Shown piece by piece: positions 46,817 to 56,366 of a stretch of DNA of 64,000 nt. The notes under the pieces were generated by a model. It was not told where the DNA came from. It saw only the letters and a program-made list of their open reading frames with translations, and searched no databases. Both the position numbers and the translations under genes were made by a program. Origin of the DNA: Paenirhizobium daejeonense (GTDB lineage Bacteria; Pseudomonadota; Alphaproteobacteria; Rhizobiales; Rhizobiaceae). Each line of letters starts with the position of its first letter. Positions within the stretch are counted from its first letter, which is position 1. The stretch is taken from the NCBI RefSeq assembly GCF_014280875.1, contig NZ_JACLAL010000001.1:372001-436000 (forward strand), read 5' to 3'.

Positions 46817-48666
46817 CCGGTCGCGCCGAGAAGGGAGGGGCAGGAAGGGTGTGGCTGGGCTGTGCCCCGTTCTTTCAGCAGGGAGGCAATCTCGGCGCGG
46901 TCGACGGCTCGGGAGAAGAGGAAACCTTGTCCGTCGGTGCAGCCGAGCTCCTGAAGCGAGCCGAGCTGTTCCGTTGTCTCAATGCCCTCCGCCGTGACCT
47001 TGATGCCAAGACCATTGGCGATGTCGATGAGGCCCTTGATGATGACTGCGCCCGCGTGGTCGCCGATCATGCGCTGAACAAAAGTCTTGTCGATCTTGAT
47101 GATATCGACAGGCACCGTCAACAGATGGGTGAGAGAGGCGAACCCGGTGCCGAAATCGTCGAGCGCAACCGCCATGCCGGTCGCCCGCAGCGCGCGGATC
47201 TGGCAGGCGACGATCTGGTCGCGCTGGTCGAGATAGACGGATTCCGTAATCTCCACGATCACCTTGTCGAGTGGCACGCCCCGTTCACCGAAAGCCGTCG
47301 ATATGCGTGAGGCAAGGCCTCCGCGATAGAAATCCGCAGCTGCGAGGTTGATGCCGATCCGCCCGAAGGCAATACCGTCGTCCAGCCAGCGGCGCGCGTC
47401 ATCCGCGACCTTGGCAAGCATGCAGTCGGTCAGCTGGAATGCGATATTGGCGTCCTTCGTCGCCTCGTGGAAATAACCGGCGGCGATCACATCGCCGGCG
47501 TGGGTCTTGAGGCGGCAAAGCGCCTCGAGGCTCACCACTCGGCCCGTCGCCAATTCGATGACCGGCTGATAATAGGCGTCGATACGCTCTTCGCGAAGAG
47601 CCTCGGTAACGTCCTGAATGGCGCGAAAGCGTTTGGCGATGGCGGTGCCGAGCCCCGGCACGAATTCGATATAATTGCCGCGCGCCCGCTCCTTGGCATG
47701 GTAGAGCGCATAGTCGGCATTCTGGCGAACCTGCTGGGCGCTTTCCCCGGCGAGCGCCATGGCGCCTCCGATGGTGACGGATGGGTAAATGGTATGATCG
47801 GCGCAGATGCATGGGGGCTTGATCGCCGCAATCAGGCGTTCGGCGACCTCGCCCGGGGTGGTGCCGCCGGCGGTGCAGACGATGACGGCGAATTCATCGC
47901 CACCGAGCCGGAATACCAGGCTCGGCTCGCAAATCTCGGCCATACGCGCGGCAACCGTGCGGATCAGGTCGTCGCCGGCGAGATGACCGAAGGTGTCGTT
48001 GACCAGTTTCAGATTGTCGATGTCGGCGAGCAGGATAGCCCAGGAGTTGCCGCTATCGTCATGTTCGGCCACCACTTCGTTGAATCGGCTGCGATTGGGA
48101 AGCTGTGTCAATGCATCCGTTTCGGCGAGTCTGCGCCGCTCTGCCACGCGCTGATCGCGCTCGATGGCGATAGCGCAGAGATGCACGCTGGCCTCGACGA
48201 TCTTTCTCTCCAGGGGCGAGGGACCACGGGTCTTGCGGAAGTAGAATGCGAAGGTACCGAGCACCTTGCCGGACGTGATGATCGGCGTTGACCAGCAGGC
48301 AACCAGCCCGACGGAGAGCGCCAGATGCTTGTAATTTGCCCAGTAGGGATGGGTAGAAATGTCGGTCACGGTCACCGGCTTGCCGGTGAAGGCCGCTGTA
48401 CCGCAGGAGCCCACTTCCGGACCGATCTGCACACCATCGATTGCGGCAGCATATTGCGCTGGCAGCGAGGGGCCGGCCAGATGCCGCAGGCGGTTCTGAG
48501 GATCGATCATCAGAACCGAGCACACGATATCGGGAATGGTCGCCTCGACATTCCGGCAGAGGAAATCGACTGTTTCCTGCAGCGGAGTGCCGGTTGCGAT
48601 CATTTCGAGAATGGCATTCTGCAGTTTTGTAAACATGGCGATCGGAATGTGTTGCTCTGATCGCAT
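46813..48666 (-). CDS. GAF-GGDEF-EAL domain protein (cyclic di-GMP turnover)
   Basis: A 617-residue cytoplasmic signalling protein. Residues about 12-155 are a GAF sensor (VGSCGTAAFTGKPVTVTDI is typical), 175-335 a GGDEF cyclase with intact LGGDEFAV and no RxxD inhibitory site, and 345-605 an EAL phosphodiesterase with SLEALCRL, the DDFGTGFAS loop, IKIDKTFV and AEGIETTEQ. Both catalytic cores look complete. The signal for the GAF domain is unknown. No clear ribosome site stands before ATG 48666; M11 is an alternative. Confidence 0.92.
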   Translation of the reverse strand: MRSEQHIPIAMFTKLQNAILEMIATGTPLQETVDFLCRNVEATIPDIVCSVLMIDPQNRLRHLAGPSLPAQYAAAIDGVQIGPEVGSCGTAAFTGKPVTVTDISTHPYWANYKHLALSVGLVACWSTPIITSGKVLGTFAFYFRKTRGPSPLERKIVEASVHLCAIAIERDQRVAERRRLAETDALTQLPNRSRFNEVVAEHDDSGNSWAILLADIDNLKLVNDTFGHLAGDDLIRTVAARMAEICEPSLVFRLGGDEFAVIVCTAGGTTPGEVAERLIAAIKPPCICADHTIYPSVTIGGAMALAGESAQQVRQNADYALYHAKERARGNYIEFVPGLGTAIAKRFRAIQDVTEALREERIDAYYQPVIELATGRVVSLEALCRLKTHAGDVIAAGYFHEATKDANIAFQLTDCMLAKVADDARRWLDDGIAFGRIGINLAAADFYRGGLASRISTAFGERGVPLDKVIVEITESVYLDQRDQIVACQIRALRATGMAVALDDFGTGFASLTHLLTVPVDIIKIDKTFVQRMIGDHAGAVIIKGLIDIANGLGIKVTAEGIETTEQLGSLQELGCTDGQGFLFSRAVDRAEIASLLKERGTAQPHPSCPSLLGATG

Positions 48667-48925
48667 GCAAACATATCTGCCTTAAGCAGTTCTTACGTTT
48701 ATTCGAAAATTGTGGAGAGAGGCCAAGTTCTTCCGGATTTATCCTTGGTGGAATAAGAGTGAAATTGTAACATTTCTGTGAGTTTAGACTGTCTGATCCG
48801 TCTTGATCGATTGACCGGCCTTTCGCAGGATTCGGTCTCCCCACACGGCTGCTCTTGACCGACCTGGTGGAATGCTGTTCGCCTGTTTTGAGAACACCGG
48901 TTGCGACGAAGCAAGGAAAGGGTGA

Positions 48926-49558
48926 ATGCCGTCTCTCGATGTACTGCTTGCTTTCCTCGTGACCACCGCGCTCTTCGCCTTCATCCCCGGGCCGGCGATG
49001 CTCTACGCGGCCGCCCGCACCATGGCCGGCGGGCGCAGGGCTGGATTCATGGCGGTACTCGGCATTCATATCGGTTCCTATGCGCATATCTTCGCTGCCG
49101 CGGCCGGATTGTCGGTGCTGTTTCATGCGGTTCCGGTGGCCTTCATGCTGGTGAAGCTCGCGGGCGCGCTTTATCTGATCTGGCTTGGCATTTCGCTCTT
49201 CCGCTCCAAGGATGCGCAGACAGGAGAAGTCTCCCACAGCAAGGGCGGTTTATCGGGCAGGGCCTTCGTGCAGAGCGTTACCGTCGAGGTGCTGAACCCC
49301 AAGACGGCCATTTTCTTCATGGCCTTCCTGCCGCAATTCGTCGATAGCGGCGCATCGCTTCCGGTCTGGGCGCAGTTCGCCATTCTCGGGCTGCTGGTGA
49401 ATGCCATGTTTACCTTCGCCGATATCGTCAGCGTCCTGCTGGCCGGGATGATCGTGGCAAGGCTGAAGCAGTCCGGTCCCGCCCGGAAACTGGTCCAGCG
49501 GGCAGGTGGCACCATCCTTGTCGGGCTCGGCACTCATCTGGCACTGCAGAGAAGCTGA
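48926..49558 (+). CDS. LysE/RhtB family amino-acid exporter
   Basis: A 210-residue membrane protein with about six helices. Signatures are AFIPGPAMLYAAARTMAGGRRAGFMAVLGIH at the N-terminus, LKLAGALYL-like VKLAGALYLIWLGI and the NPKTAIFFMAFLPQFV segment. Such proteins export amino acids or their derivatives; the substrate is unknown. AAGGAAAGGGTGA precedes ATG 48926. Confidence 0.92.
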   Translation: MPSLDVLLAFLVTTALFAFIPGPAMLYAAARTMAGGRRAGFMAVLGIHIGSYAHIFAAAAGLSVLFHAVPVAFMLVKLAGALYLIWLGISLFRSKDAQTGEVSHSKGGLSGRAFVQSVTVEVLNPKTAIFFMAFLPQFVDSGASLPVWAQFAILGLLVNAMFTFADIVSVLLAGMIVARLKQSGPARKLVQRAGGTILVGLGTHLALQRS

Positions 49559-49568
49559 CCGTTATCCC

Positions 49569-50942
49569 TTACGAGCGCCGGTTGCCCTCGATGGTGAGGT
49601 GCGGAAAGCTTTCCTTGCCGTCGATCAGTTCGCCGGTCGCCTTGTCGTTCCAGCGATAGCCGAGTATGGCCCCGGCCGGAGCCTCGGAGATGATGTTGCC
49701 GGAAATGACGACGTCGCCGGAACCCTCGACCACCGAGACGGCGATGCCGGCCCGACCGGCCTTGCGGATCACGTTGCTGGTGGCGACGATGTTGTGCAGA
49801 TAGGGACCCCAGCCCAGCATCAGCCCCCATTTCGGCGCGTTTTCGATCACGTTGCCGGAGACGACCGTATCGGCCTCCACGGCGATACCGAAGCCGAAAC
49901 CCGCGCCGTCATGCACATAGGGGCCGGTTTCGGAGAGGTTGCGGACAATATTGCCTGTTACACTCGCAAGCCGGCCACCCTGGTCGAGATTGACGACCAG
50001 AATACCGCACGCTGCCCCGTCGATGAGGTTGTCGGCGATCAAGGCACCTTCGAAGGAGAATTCCGCATAGATTGCGGCCTCCCCGGAGCGGAAACACTGG
50101 TTGCCGCTGATTGTGGCATTGGAGGCCGAATTCGCCCGTATGGCGGAAAAGGCGCAGTCCGAAACATGATTGCCGCTGACCATCACGTTATCTGCGCGAA
50201 AGAGATTGATGCCGTTGCCGTTCTGGCCGGTGCCGCCGTCCCGCGCGCCGATCCGGGTCACGCGATTGCCGGTGACCATGGCGCCGTCCTCGCCTTTCGT
50301 CCAGCGATGCACGAGGATGCCGCCATTGCCGCAATCGGCGATTTCATTGTCCGAAAAGGCCATCGCCTTCGTCTCGATGGCCATGACGCCAGCGCCGCCG
50401 GCCCCTGTGATGCGGCTGCGTTCCAGCCGCCCGCCGCAGCGCTCGAACTGAATGCCGTGCTTGCGGCTGCCGGAGATCGTGCAATCGCTGATCCTGACAT
50501 CGCTGACCCCGCGAAAGGCGGCGAGCGCTTCCGTGTAGTCGCCGAGCCAGCGGTTCGCGCCATCGAGCGAGATCCCGGTGAGCGAGACGTGCTTCAGGTC
50601 ACGGGCGGAAATGAGATGCCCTTCGCCGCCATAGGAGAGCAGGGTGAGGCCAGGCACGCCGGAAAGCTGCGTGCCTTCCCGGAGCTCGATATTGGAGACA
50701 CGGTAGGTGCCGGCTGGCAGGAAGATCGGCTGGCCGCTGGCCGCAGCCGCATCGATCAGCGCCTGCAGCTTGCGGCTCTGGTTGTCTGTGGCACCCGGCA
50801 GAATGCCGGCTTCGCCTGCATCGATTGCGCCGCGAAGATCGGCCTGCGCCAGCAATTGTGCCTTTGCGAGCGCAGGACGCAGCGGATCGATCGCCATGAA
50901 GGCGGACGAAAGCCCCATCATCACCGTGCGTCGCCGCAGCAT
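49569..50942 (-). CDS. Tat-exported repetitive beta-helix protein (TIGR03808 type)
   Basis: A 457-residue protein with an N-terminal twin-arginine signal (MLRRRTVMMGLSSAFMAIDP) and then right-handed parallel beta-helix repeats, seen as recurring VSGN, ISGN and NVI/NII rungs every 22-25 residues from about 130 to 430. This matches a family of Tat-translocated repetitive proteins reported mainly from rhizobia. Pectate-lyase-like folds bind or cut polysaccharides, so a cell-surface carbohydrate role is possible. AGGAGG precedes ATG 50942. It converges on the LysE gene. Confidence 0.88.
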   Translation of the reverse strand: MLRRRTVMMGLSSAFMAIDPLRPALAKAQLLAQADLRGAIDAGEAGILPGATDNQSRKLQALIDAAAASGQPIFLPAGTYRVSNIELREGTQLSGVPGLTLLSYGGEGHLISARDLKHVSLTGISLDGANRWLGDYTEALAAFRGVSDVRISDCTISGSRKHGIQFERCGGRLERSRITGAGGAGVMAIETKAMAFSDNEIADCGNGGILVHRWTKGEDGAMVTGNRVTRIGARDGGTGQNGNGINLFRADNVMVSGNHVSDCAFSAIRANSASNATISGNQCFRSGEAAIYAEFSFEGALIADNLIDGAACGILVVNLDQGGRLASVTGNIVRNLSETGPYVHDGAGFGFGIAVEADTVVSGNVIENAPKWGLMLGWGPYLHNIVATSNVIRKAGRAGIAVSVVEGSGDVVISGNIISEAPAGAILGYRWNDKATGELIDGKESFPHLTIEGNRRS

Positions 50943-51172
50943 GCCGCCTCCTGTTCAGTATCCGGAACTTGGCGGAAACGACGTTGCGCGGCAAGCACTG
51001 CCGCCGATCACGGTTAAGACGGATATGGGTGGTAGAGGAGAGGGGCAATCCAAAGGCAAACGGTGCGACAAAAACGCCATTTTGCCCTGCGGAAAAACCG
51101 TTTGAGCCAGATCAATGCTGTGTTGCAAGGAAAGCATAGTTTCAATTTTAGCGATGAACGATGGAGGGTCGG

Positions 51173-51376
51173 ATGTTTCGTCTCGCAGCAGTCTTGTATA
51201 TTCTCTGTGCCACGGTGTTGGGCGGAGGTGCTGTTACCGCGGTGTTGGCAATGCGCATGATGGAGCCATGGCAGATCGCCGGCGCTTTTATCGCGGGTTG
51301 TGTGCTTGCGCTGCCGATTGCGGCAGTGCTGGGAAAGAAGATCTACACCGCGATGAAGCCTCCGGCTGCGGCCTGA
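51173..51376 (+). CDS. Small two-helix membrane protein, unknown function
   Basis: A 67-residue protein, MFRLAAVLYILCATVLGGG onward, with two transmembrane helices (about 3-25 and 32-54) and a short KPPAAA tail. ATG 51173 follows GGAGGG; an ATG four codons upstream overlaps that site. I do not recognise a named family. Divergent from the Tat protein gene. Confidence 0.75.
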   Translation: MFRLAAVLYILCATVLGGGAVTAVLAMRMMEPWQIAGAFIAGCVLALPIAAVLGKKIYTAMKPPAAA

Positions 51377-51528
51377 GTGCGGCGAATGCACGAGGATACA
51401 CGGGCGCGTCCAGCTTGCTGGCGTCTCTTTAGGCGGACTGGCGACAGCATATCGTAGCTGCCAACGTGCCCGGCTCCGGCCGGCCTTCTTGGGGGAGGGC
51501 CGGCCGGGACACTGTTCCGCCGATTAAC

Positions 51529-51605
51529 GCATTTCCAGCAAAAGTGTTTCGCGGTTTTGCGTACGGAAATGCGTAAAAACAAAGCAGGTAGAGGGTTTTC
51601 GCGGT
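51529..51605. repeat. Dispersed palindromic repeat, family A
   Basis: GCATTTCC (51529-51536) and GGAAATGC (51565-51572) are perfectly inverted around AGCAAAAGTG and CGGTTTTGCG. A tail with GTAGAGGGTTTTCGCGG completes the unit. It lies downstream of the MarR gene at 51642 (minus strand). Confidence 0.7.
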
Positions 51606-51641
51606 TCGCAGAAACGCGGAAACGTTTTAGCGATAAATTGA

Positions 51642-52217
51642 TTATTTCCGGGAGGCAGATCTTGCCGTTCCATAAGCCATATCATCATCCGCGGCCTGAT
51701 CCACGTTTTCCGCCTCGAACTGCTGCAGCCGACGGTCGAAGCCGTTGATGAACCTGTCGTAGAGTTCGGCGAAACGTTCGATATCCCCTTGGGGCCAATC
51801 CGCAACGATCTCCCGGATCGTCTCGCGCTTCACTTCGTCCACCTTTTCCAGAAGCTTCTGCCCGAACGGCGTGATCACCACGATGGTGCGCCGGGCGTCC
51901 TCCTGCGAGACTTCGCGTCTCAAGAGGCCCTGCCGCACGAGATCGGCGACGATCCGGCTTGAGCGGGAAGGATCGACCCGCAATTGCTCGGCAATTGCGC
52001 CGATCGTCACTTCCTGTCCGTCCCCGAGTCTGCGCACCATGGCGATGACGTCGAGATGGGATAGCTCCATGCTCGCGCCGACCCGGCTGATCGCCAGCTT
52101 GCCGATGAAGCGGCGGCCGATCATCAGCCGCATGCGTCCCATCGAGCGGCCGATAAGGGTGATCGTCTCGTCTATTGCGGGCTCCTGCGAGCCGGTTTGG
52201 TCGGTCATGTCGTTCAT
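51642..52217 (-). CDS. MarR family transcriptional regulator
   Basis: A 191-residue winged-helix regulator: LSHLDVIAMVRRLGDGQEVTIGAIAEQLRVDPSRSSRIVADLVRQGLLRREVSQEDARRT covers the HTH and wing (split over residues about 52-115). ATG 52217 is chosen; the TTG two codons upstream and ATG 52208 are alternatives. It is divergent from an MFS exporter, so it probably represses that gene and is released by the drug or metabolite exported. Confidence 0.9.
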   Translation of the reverse strand: MNDMTDQTGSQEPAIDETITLIGRSMGRMRLMIGRRFIGKLAISRVGASMELSHLDVIAMVRRLGDGQEVTIGAIAEQLRVDPSRSSRIVADLVRQGLLRREVSQEDARRTIVVITPFGQKLLEKVDEVKRETIREIVADWPQGDIERFAELYDRFINGFDRRLQQFEAENVDQAADDDMAYGTARSASRK

Positions 52218-52266
52218 TCCCAATCCATAGCAGAGATGCGGCGAAGCTCAAAGCAATTTGATGCTA

Positions 52267-52312
52267 TTGTCATATATGTGCGATTGACAAATATTTGCGA
52301 AAGTCACATAAA
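52267..52312 (+). promoter_or_regulatory. Promoter and operator between MarR and MFS genes
   Basis: TTGTCA (52267-52272) and TGACAA (52285-52290) are inverted arms 18 bases apart. TTGACA (52284-52289), a 17-base spacer and CATAAA (52307-52312) make a sigma-70 promoter for the MFS gene, and its -35 box lies inside the right arm. A bound MarR protein would block it. Confidence 0.55.
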
Positions 52313-52341
52313 CTGACAATCCTCAATCCGGAGCCCCCGTC

Positions 52342-53889
52342 ATGGATGTGAAATCCCCGCAGAAGCTGGCCGCGGAGGCGGCCCGAGCAGAACTCTTCGT
52401 TCCGCTGGTGCCGGACCCGCGCATGCGTCTTTTCGTGTTTCTGCTGCTTTTGACGTCGATGTTCATGGCGACGCTCGACAACCAGATTGTCTCCACCGCA
52501 CTGCCGACCATCGTCGGCGAGTTCGGCGAGCTGGAGCGATTCGCCTGGGTCGGCTCGGCCTACCTGCTGACGACCAGCGCCGTCATGCCGCTCTATGGCA
52601 AGCTGGGCGATCTCTTCGGCCGCAAATACGTCATCATGGCCGCGGTGGCGATCTTCACCCTCGGCTCGCTCGTCTGCGGCATGGCGATCTCCATGGATAC
52701 GCTGATCGCAGCCCGCGTTTTGCAGGCGCTTGGCGGTGGCGGCATCATGGTGTCGATCTTCTCGATCAACGCCGATCTTTTCGAGGCGCGTGAGCGCGCC
52801 CGCTACCAGAGCTATGCCAGCCTCGTGCTGATGGCGTCTGGCGCTGTCGGCCCCGTTCTCGGGGGCACGCTGAGCGACCTCTTCGGCTGGCGTTCGATCT
52901 TCCTCGTCAACCTGCCGATCGGCATCCTTGTGCTGTGCGGGCTGGCATTTCTCCTGCCGTATCGAAAGCCCCACCGCCGGCCAAAGATCGACTATGCCGG
53001 TGCTCTGCTTCTGGCCGGCGCCGTTGCAAGCGTCGTGCTGTGGGCCGATAGCGCCCAGATTTTCGGCTCGCTGGTTGCGCCGCAGAGCCTTGCCGTCGTC
53101 GCCTTCGGCGTTGTCTGCGCGCTCGGCTGGGTTTTCGTCGAGCGTCGCGTCGATGAACCCGTGGTTCCACTCTCGCTGTTTGCCAATCCCACGGTCAATC
53201 TGCTGCTCGTCATTTCGCTAGTGTCGGGCGCGATCGGCATCGGCTCGGTGAACTACGTGGCGCTCTTCCTGCAGACGACCACCGGCCTGTCGCCGACCGT
53301 CGCCGGCCTGTTCTTTATCGCGCTCACCGGCGGCATTGCCACGGGCTCGCTGGCTGCCGGTCGCGTGATCTCGCATACCGGCCTCTACAAGCCTTTCGCC
53401 ATCGCATCGACCGCAACCGGTGTCGTCAGCATGGCCATCTTCAGTCAGTTGCATGCCGGCACGCCGCTCTTCTTCATCGCCGCCGTCATGCTGCTTCAGG
53501 GCATCGGCGTCGGCATCGGCCAGCAAGTGCCGGTGGTCGGCGTGCAGAATGCCGCGTCGCGTAGCGATGTCGGCGCCGCGACCGGAACGGTGACATTGAC
53601 CCGCATGTCGGGGGCGGCGATCGCCATCTCGATCTACGGGGCTATCATCAGCTCGCACCTCGCCCGCGCGTCCATCGAACTGCCGGGCGGTGTGGATTTC
53701 CGCGAACTGACCCCGCGCGTTCTCGCCTCCCTGCCGGATGCGACTCGCGCCGCGATCGCCGAGGTCTATGCCGATGCTTTCCTTCCGTTGTTCCTGACGG
53801 CATCCGGAATGATCGGGCTTGGCCTCATCGCCTCGATCATGCTGAAAAACGTACGTTTGCCGGTCGGCAGAAAGGCTGGAAAGGGCTGA
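52342..53889 (+). CDS. MFS drug exporter, DHA2 (EmrB/QacA) family
   Basis: A 515-residue transporter with about 14 helices. Signatures are ATLDNQIVSTALPTIVGEFG (motif D1 region), LFGRKYVIMAAV (motif A) and GSGAVGPVLGGTLS-like ASGAVGPVLGGTL (motif C), which point to a drug:proton antiporter. N-terminal residues 1-25 are cytoplasmic. Paired with the divergent MarR regulator; the substrate is unknown. Confidence 0.92.
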   Translation: MDVKSPQKLAAEAARAELFVPLVPDPRMRLFVFLLLLTSMFMATLDNQIVSTALPTIVGEFGELERFAWVGSAYLLTTSAVMPLYGKLGDLFGRKYVIMAAVAIFTLGSLVCGMAISMDTLIAARVLQALGGGGIMVSIFSINADLFEARERARYQSYASLVLMASGAVGPVLGGTLSDLFGWRSIFLVNLPIGILVLCGLAFLLPYRKPHRRPKIDYAGALLLAGAVASVVLWADSAQIFGSLVAPQSLAVVAFGVVCALGWVFVERRVDEPVVPLSLFANPTVNLLLVISLVSGAIGIGSVNYVALFLQTTTGLSPTVAGLFFIALTGGIATGSLAAGRVISHTGLYKPFAIASTATGVVSMAIFSQLHAGTPLFFIAAVMLLQGIGVGIGQQVPVVGVQNAASRSDVGAATGTVTLTRMSGAAIAISIYGAIISSHLARASIELPGGVDFRELTPRVLASLPDATRAAIAEVYADAFLPLFLTASGMIGLGLIASIMLKNVRLPVGRKAGKG

Positions 53890-53967
53890 AGATTGCGCGG
53901 AGGAAAGCTTCGCGCCAGCCGCGTTTGCCAATGTGCCGGAAATTCTGTCGGCTAGAAACGGTGAATC

Positions 53968-54795
53968 ATGGTGTCTCGGCCTTCTTCCACGCGGTCCTCT
54001 TCGCGTTCCGCACTCGTCTTGCGGGCTCTCGGCCTTTCCGTCAGCGGCCTTGCGCTCTCCGGCCTGTCGGGCTGCCTGTTCGTGACCGATACGAGCCGGA
54101 TGAATGTCGACGTCTTCCAGGACGAGGTTGCTCCGGTCTTTTACGATCCGGCCCGCGTTCAGCCTGCGGCCACCCAGCCGGTGCCGCAGAAGCGCGAGTT
54201 GTACCAGACACAATTCCATCAGACCTACGGCCTGCCGGTCACCAATCCGTTGCACAAGGTGGTCTACGGGCTCATCAGCGATGAAGGCCACACGCTGCCG
54301 GAAATCCCGCTCGATCGCGTCGACGCCCGTTACCTGCGCCAGGAAGTGAGCTACCAGACGGTGGAAGCTCCCGGCACCATCGTCGTCGATACCAAGGCGC
54401 GCTTCCTCTATCTCGTGCAGGCCAACGGCAAGGCGATCCGCTACGGCGTCGGCCTCGGCCGCGACGGTTTCGCATGGTCGGGCCGTGGCGTGATCGAAAT
54501 GAAGCGGAAATGGCCGCACTGGACGCCATCCAATGACATGGTCGAGCGCCAGCCCGATCTTCGCAGCGTTTCCGCCGAGCGCGGCGGTGCTGTAGCCGGC
54601 CTCAACAATCCGCTCGGCGCCCGTGCGCTCTACATCTACCAGAACGGCAAGGACACGCTTTACCGCGTGCACGGCACGCCCGACTGGCAGTCGGTCGGCA
54701 AGGCAACGTCCTCCGGCTGCGTGCGCATGTTCAATCAGGATGTGATCGACCTTTACGACCGCGTCGGACCCAAGGCGCAGATCGTCGTCATCTGA
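53968..54795 (+). CDS. L,D-transpeptidase, probable lipoprotein
   Basis: A 275-residue YkuD-domain enzyme. It begins with a signal peptide ending in the lipobox LSGC, so it is probably lipid-anchored. The catalytic motif HGTPDW-x7-SSGCVRM contains C251 at the end of the domain. L,D-transpeptidases make 3-3 crosslinks or attach proteins to peptidoglycan, and are abundant in rhizobia. A close paralogue is at 56683-57414. A terminator follows. Confidence 0.92.
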   Translation: MVSRPSSTRSSSRSALVLRALGLSVSGLALSGLSGCLFVTDTSRMNVDVFQDEVAPVFYDPARVQPAATQPVPQKRELYQTQFHQTYGLPVTNPLHKVVYGLISDEGHTLPEIPLDRVDARYLRQEVSYQTVEAPGTIVVDTKARFLYLVQANGKAIRYGVGLGRDGFAWSGRGVIEMKRKWPHWTPSNDMVERQPDLRSVSAERGGAVAGLNNPLGARALYIYQNGKDTLYRVHGTPDWQSVGKATSSGCVRMFNQDVIDLYDRVGPKAQIVVI

Positions 54796-54802
54796 CAGCC
54801 GC

Positions 54803-54834
54803 CGCTGCCGCTCCCCGCATAGCGGCAGCGTTTC
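54803..54834. terminator. Terminator between the L,D-transpeptidase and chrA
   Basis: CGCTGCCGCT (54803-54812) pairs perfectly with AGCGGCAGCG (54821-54830), then TTTCC. It sits between convergent genes and can serve the plus-strand transcript. Confidence 0.75.
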
Positions 54835-54853
54835 CACGCTCTGGGGTTTTCCC

Positions 54854-56083
54854 TTAGAGGAGGGCCAGTCCCATACCTCCCGCCGCCAGCAGTGCCACGA
54901 CGATCCAGGGCGGCGTCTTCCACACCACAAGAAGAACGAAACCGGTCAGCGCCAGCGCAAAATCGCGCGGTGCGAGGATCGCGCTTGTCCAGACCGGACT
55001 GTAGAGAGCGGCTCCCAGAATACCGACCACGGCGGCATTCGCGCCGCGCATGGCGGCCTGCGCGACCGGTCTCCTGCGAAATTCATCCCAGAACGGCAGC
55101 GCGCCGAGAAGCAGCAGGAACCCCGGCAGGAAGATTGCGGCAAGCGCGATGGCGGCTCCGAAGAAGCCGTTCGGTGCCGGTCCCGAAACCGTGCCCAGAT
55201 AGGCCGCAAAGGTGAAAAGCGGTCCCGGAACCGCCTGTGCCGCACCGTAGCCCGCGAGAAAATCACCGGCGCTGACCCAGCCCCGGTCGACCACTTCCGC
55301 CTGCAGCAGCGGCAACACCACATGGCCGCCGCCAAAGACGAGGGAGCCGGCGCGATAAAAGGCGTCGAACAGCGAAAGCCCCTGTGTTCCGGCAGTCGAG
55401 GCGATGACGGGCAGCAGGGCGAGCAGCAGGAAGAAGGCTACGAGGCACGCTGCGCCGAAACGGCGCGACACACGAAACGAGAGATGTCCGGTCGTCGTGG
55501 CGGGGCCGTTGCGACAGAGCAGCAGCCCGGCAATGCCACCGAGCGCGATGGCACCGATCTGGCTGATAGCGCTTGCCGAAAATACCACGATCAGCACGGC
55601 CGCAAGCGCGATGCCCGCGCGCTCGCGATCCGGTGTCAGGCTTTTCGCCATGCCCCACACAGCCTGGGCCACCACGGCCACGGCCACGATCTTCAATCCG
55701 TGCAGCAGACCGCTTCCGACAGGGCCGCCGAAGGCTGTCGCGGCCATGGCAAAAGAGATGAGCAGCAGCGCGGAAGGCAGAGTGAAGGCCGCCCATGCGG
55801 CCAGCGCCCCGAGCGGACCGCCGCGCAGGAGGCCGAGCGCAAAGCCCACCTGGCTCGATGCCGGTCCCGGCAGGAACTGACAGAGCGCGACGAGATCGCC
55901 ATAGCCTGCCTCGTCGATCCATTTGCGGCGCACCACGAGTTCGTCGCGGAAATAGCCGAGATGGGCGATCGGGCCGCCGAAGGAGGTCAGGCCGAGCTTG
56001 AGGAAAGCCCGGAACACTTCTTCCGGCGTACCCTGCGGATGGTCGGCAACAGCGTCATTCATGGTTTCAGCCGGTGATTTCAC
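54854..56083 (-). CDS. Chromate efflux transporter (ChrA family, two-domain)
   Basis: A 409-residue membrane protein with two homologous halves, the long form of the CHR family. The first half shows FLKLGLTSFGGPIAHLGYFRDELV and QFLPGPASSQVGFALGLLRGG, the second GSLVFGGGHVVLPLLQAEVV and QAVPGPLFTFAAYLG. ChrA exports chromate; some relatives act on other anions. The start may be GTG 56083 (AGGGAA upstream) or ATG 56062. It overlaps the end of padR, so the two are coupled. Confidence 0.9.
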   Translation of the reverse strand: MKSPAETMNDAVADHPQGTPEEVFRAFLKLGLTSFGGPIAHLGYFRDELVVRRKWIDEAGYGDLVALCQFLPGPASSQVGFALGLLRGGPLGALAAWAAFTLPSALLLISFAMAATAFGGPVGSGLLHGLKIVAVAVVAQAVWGMAKSLTPDRERAGIALAAVLIVVFSASAISQIGAIALGGIAGLLLCRNGPATTTGHLSFRVSRRFGAACLVAFFLLLALLPVIASTAGTQGLSLFDAFYRAGSLVFGGGHVVLPLLQAEVVDRGWVSAGDFLAGYGAAQAVPGPLFTFAAYLGTVSGPAPNGFFGAAIALAAIFLPGFLLLLGALPFWDEFRRRPVAQAAMRGANAAVVGILGAALYSPVWTSAILAPRDFALALTGFVLLVVWKTPPWIVVALLAAGGMGLALL

Positions 56084-56366
56084 GAAACAGTTCCCTTGCC
56101 CTTTGACGGGCCATGTCCAGCGCGGCGATCCCGTAGGGTGTGGCGTTGTAGATCCTGCGATGCGTGCGCCCGATCTTCTCGGTGCGGGAGGTGAGATAAC
56201 CCTTCCTCTCCATGGAGTGCAGCATGGGATAGAGCGTGCCGGCGCTCACCCTGTAACCATGATGCGCCAGCTCCTCGATCATCCACAGGCCGTGCAGGTC
56301 GCTCTCGGCAGCGTGATGCAGCACATGCAGCCGGATGAAGCCTGAAAGAAGCTCCTGATGTTCCAT
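56067..56366 (-). CDS. PadR family transcriptional regulator
   Basis: A 99-residue winged helix: LLSGFIRLHVLHHAAESDLHGLWMIEELAHHGYRVSAGTLYPMLHSMERKGYL is the PadR pattern. It starts at ATG 56366 with GGTGG close upstream; a longer frame exists but begins outside the family. Overlap with chrA suggests it regulates chromate efflux, as found in other proteobacteria where padR-like genes accompany chrA. Confidence 0.9.
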   Translation of the reverse strand: MEHQELLSGFIRLHVLHHAAESDLHGLWMIEELAHHGYRVSAGTLYPMLHSMERKGYLTSRTEKIGRTHRRIYNATPYGIAALDMARQRARELFREITG

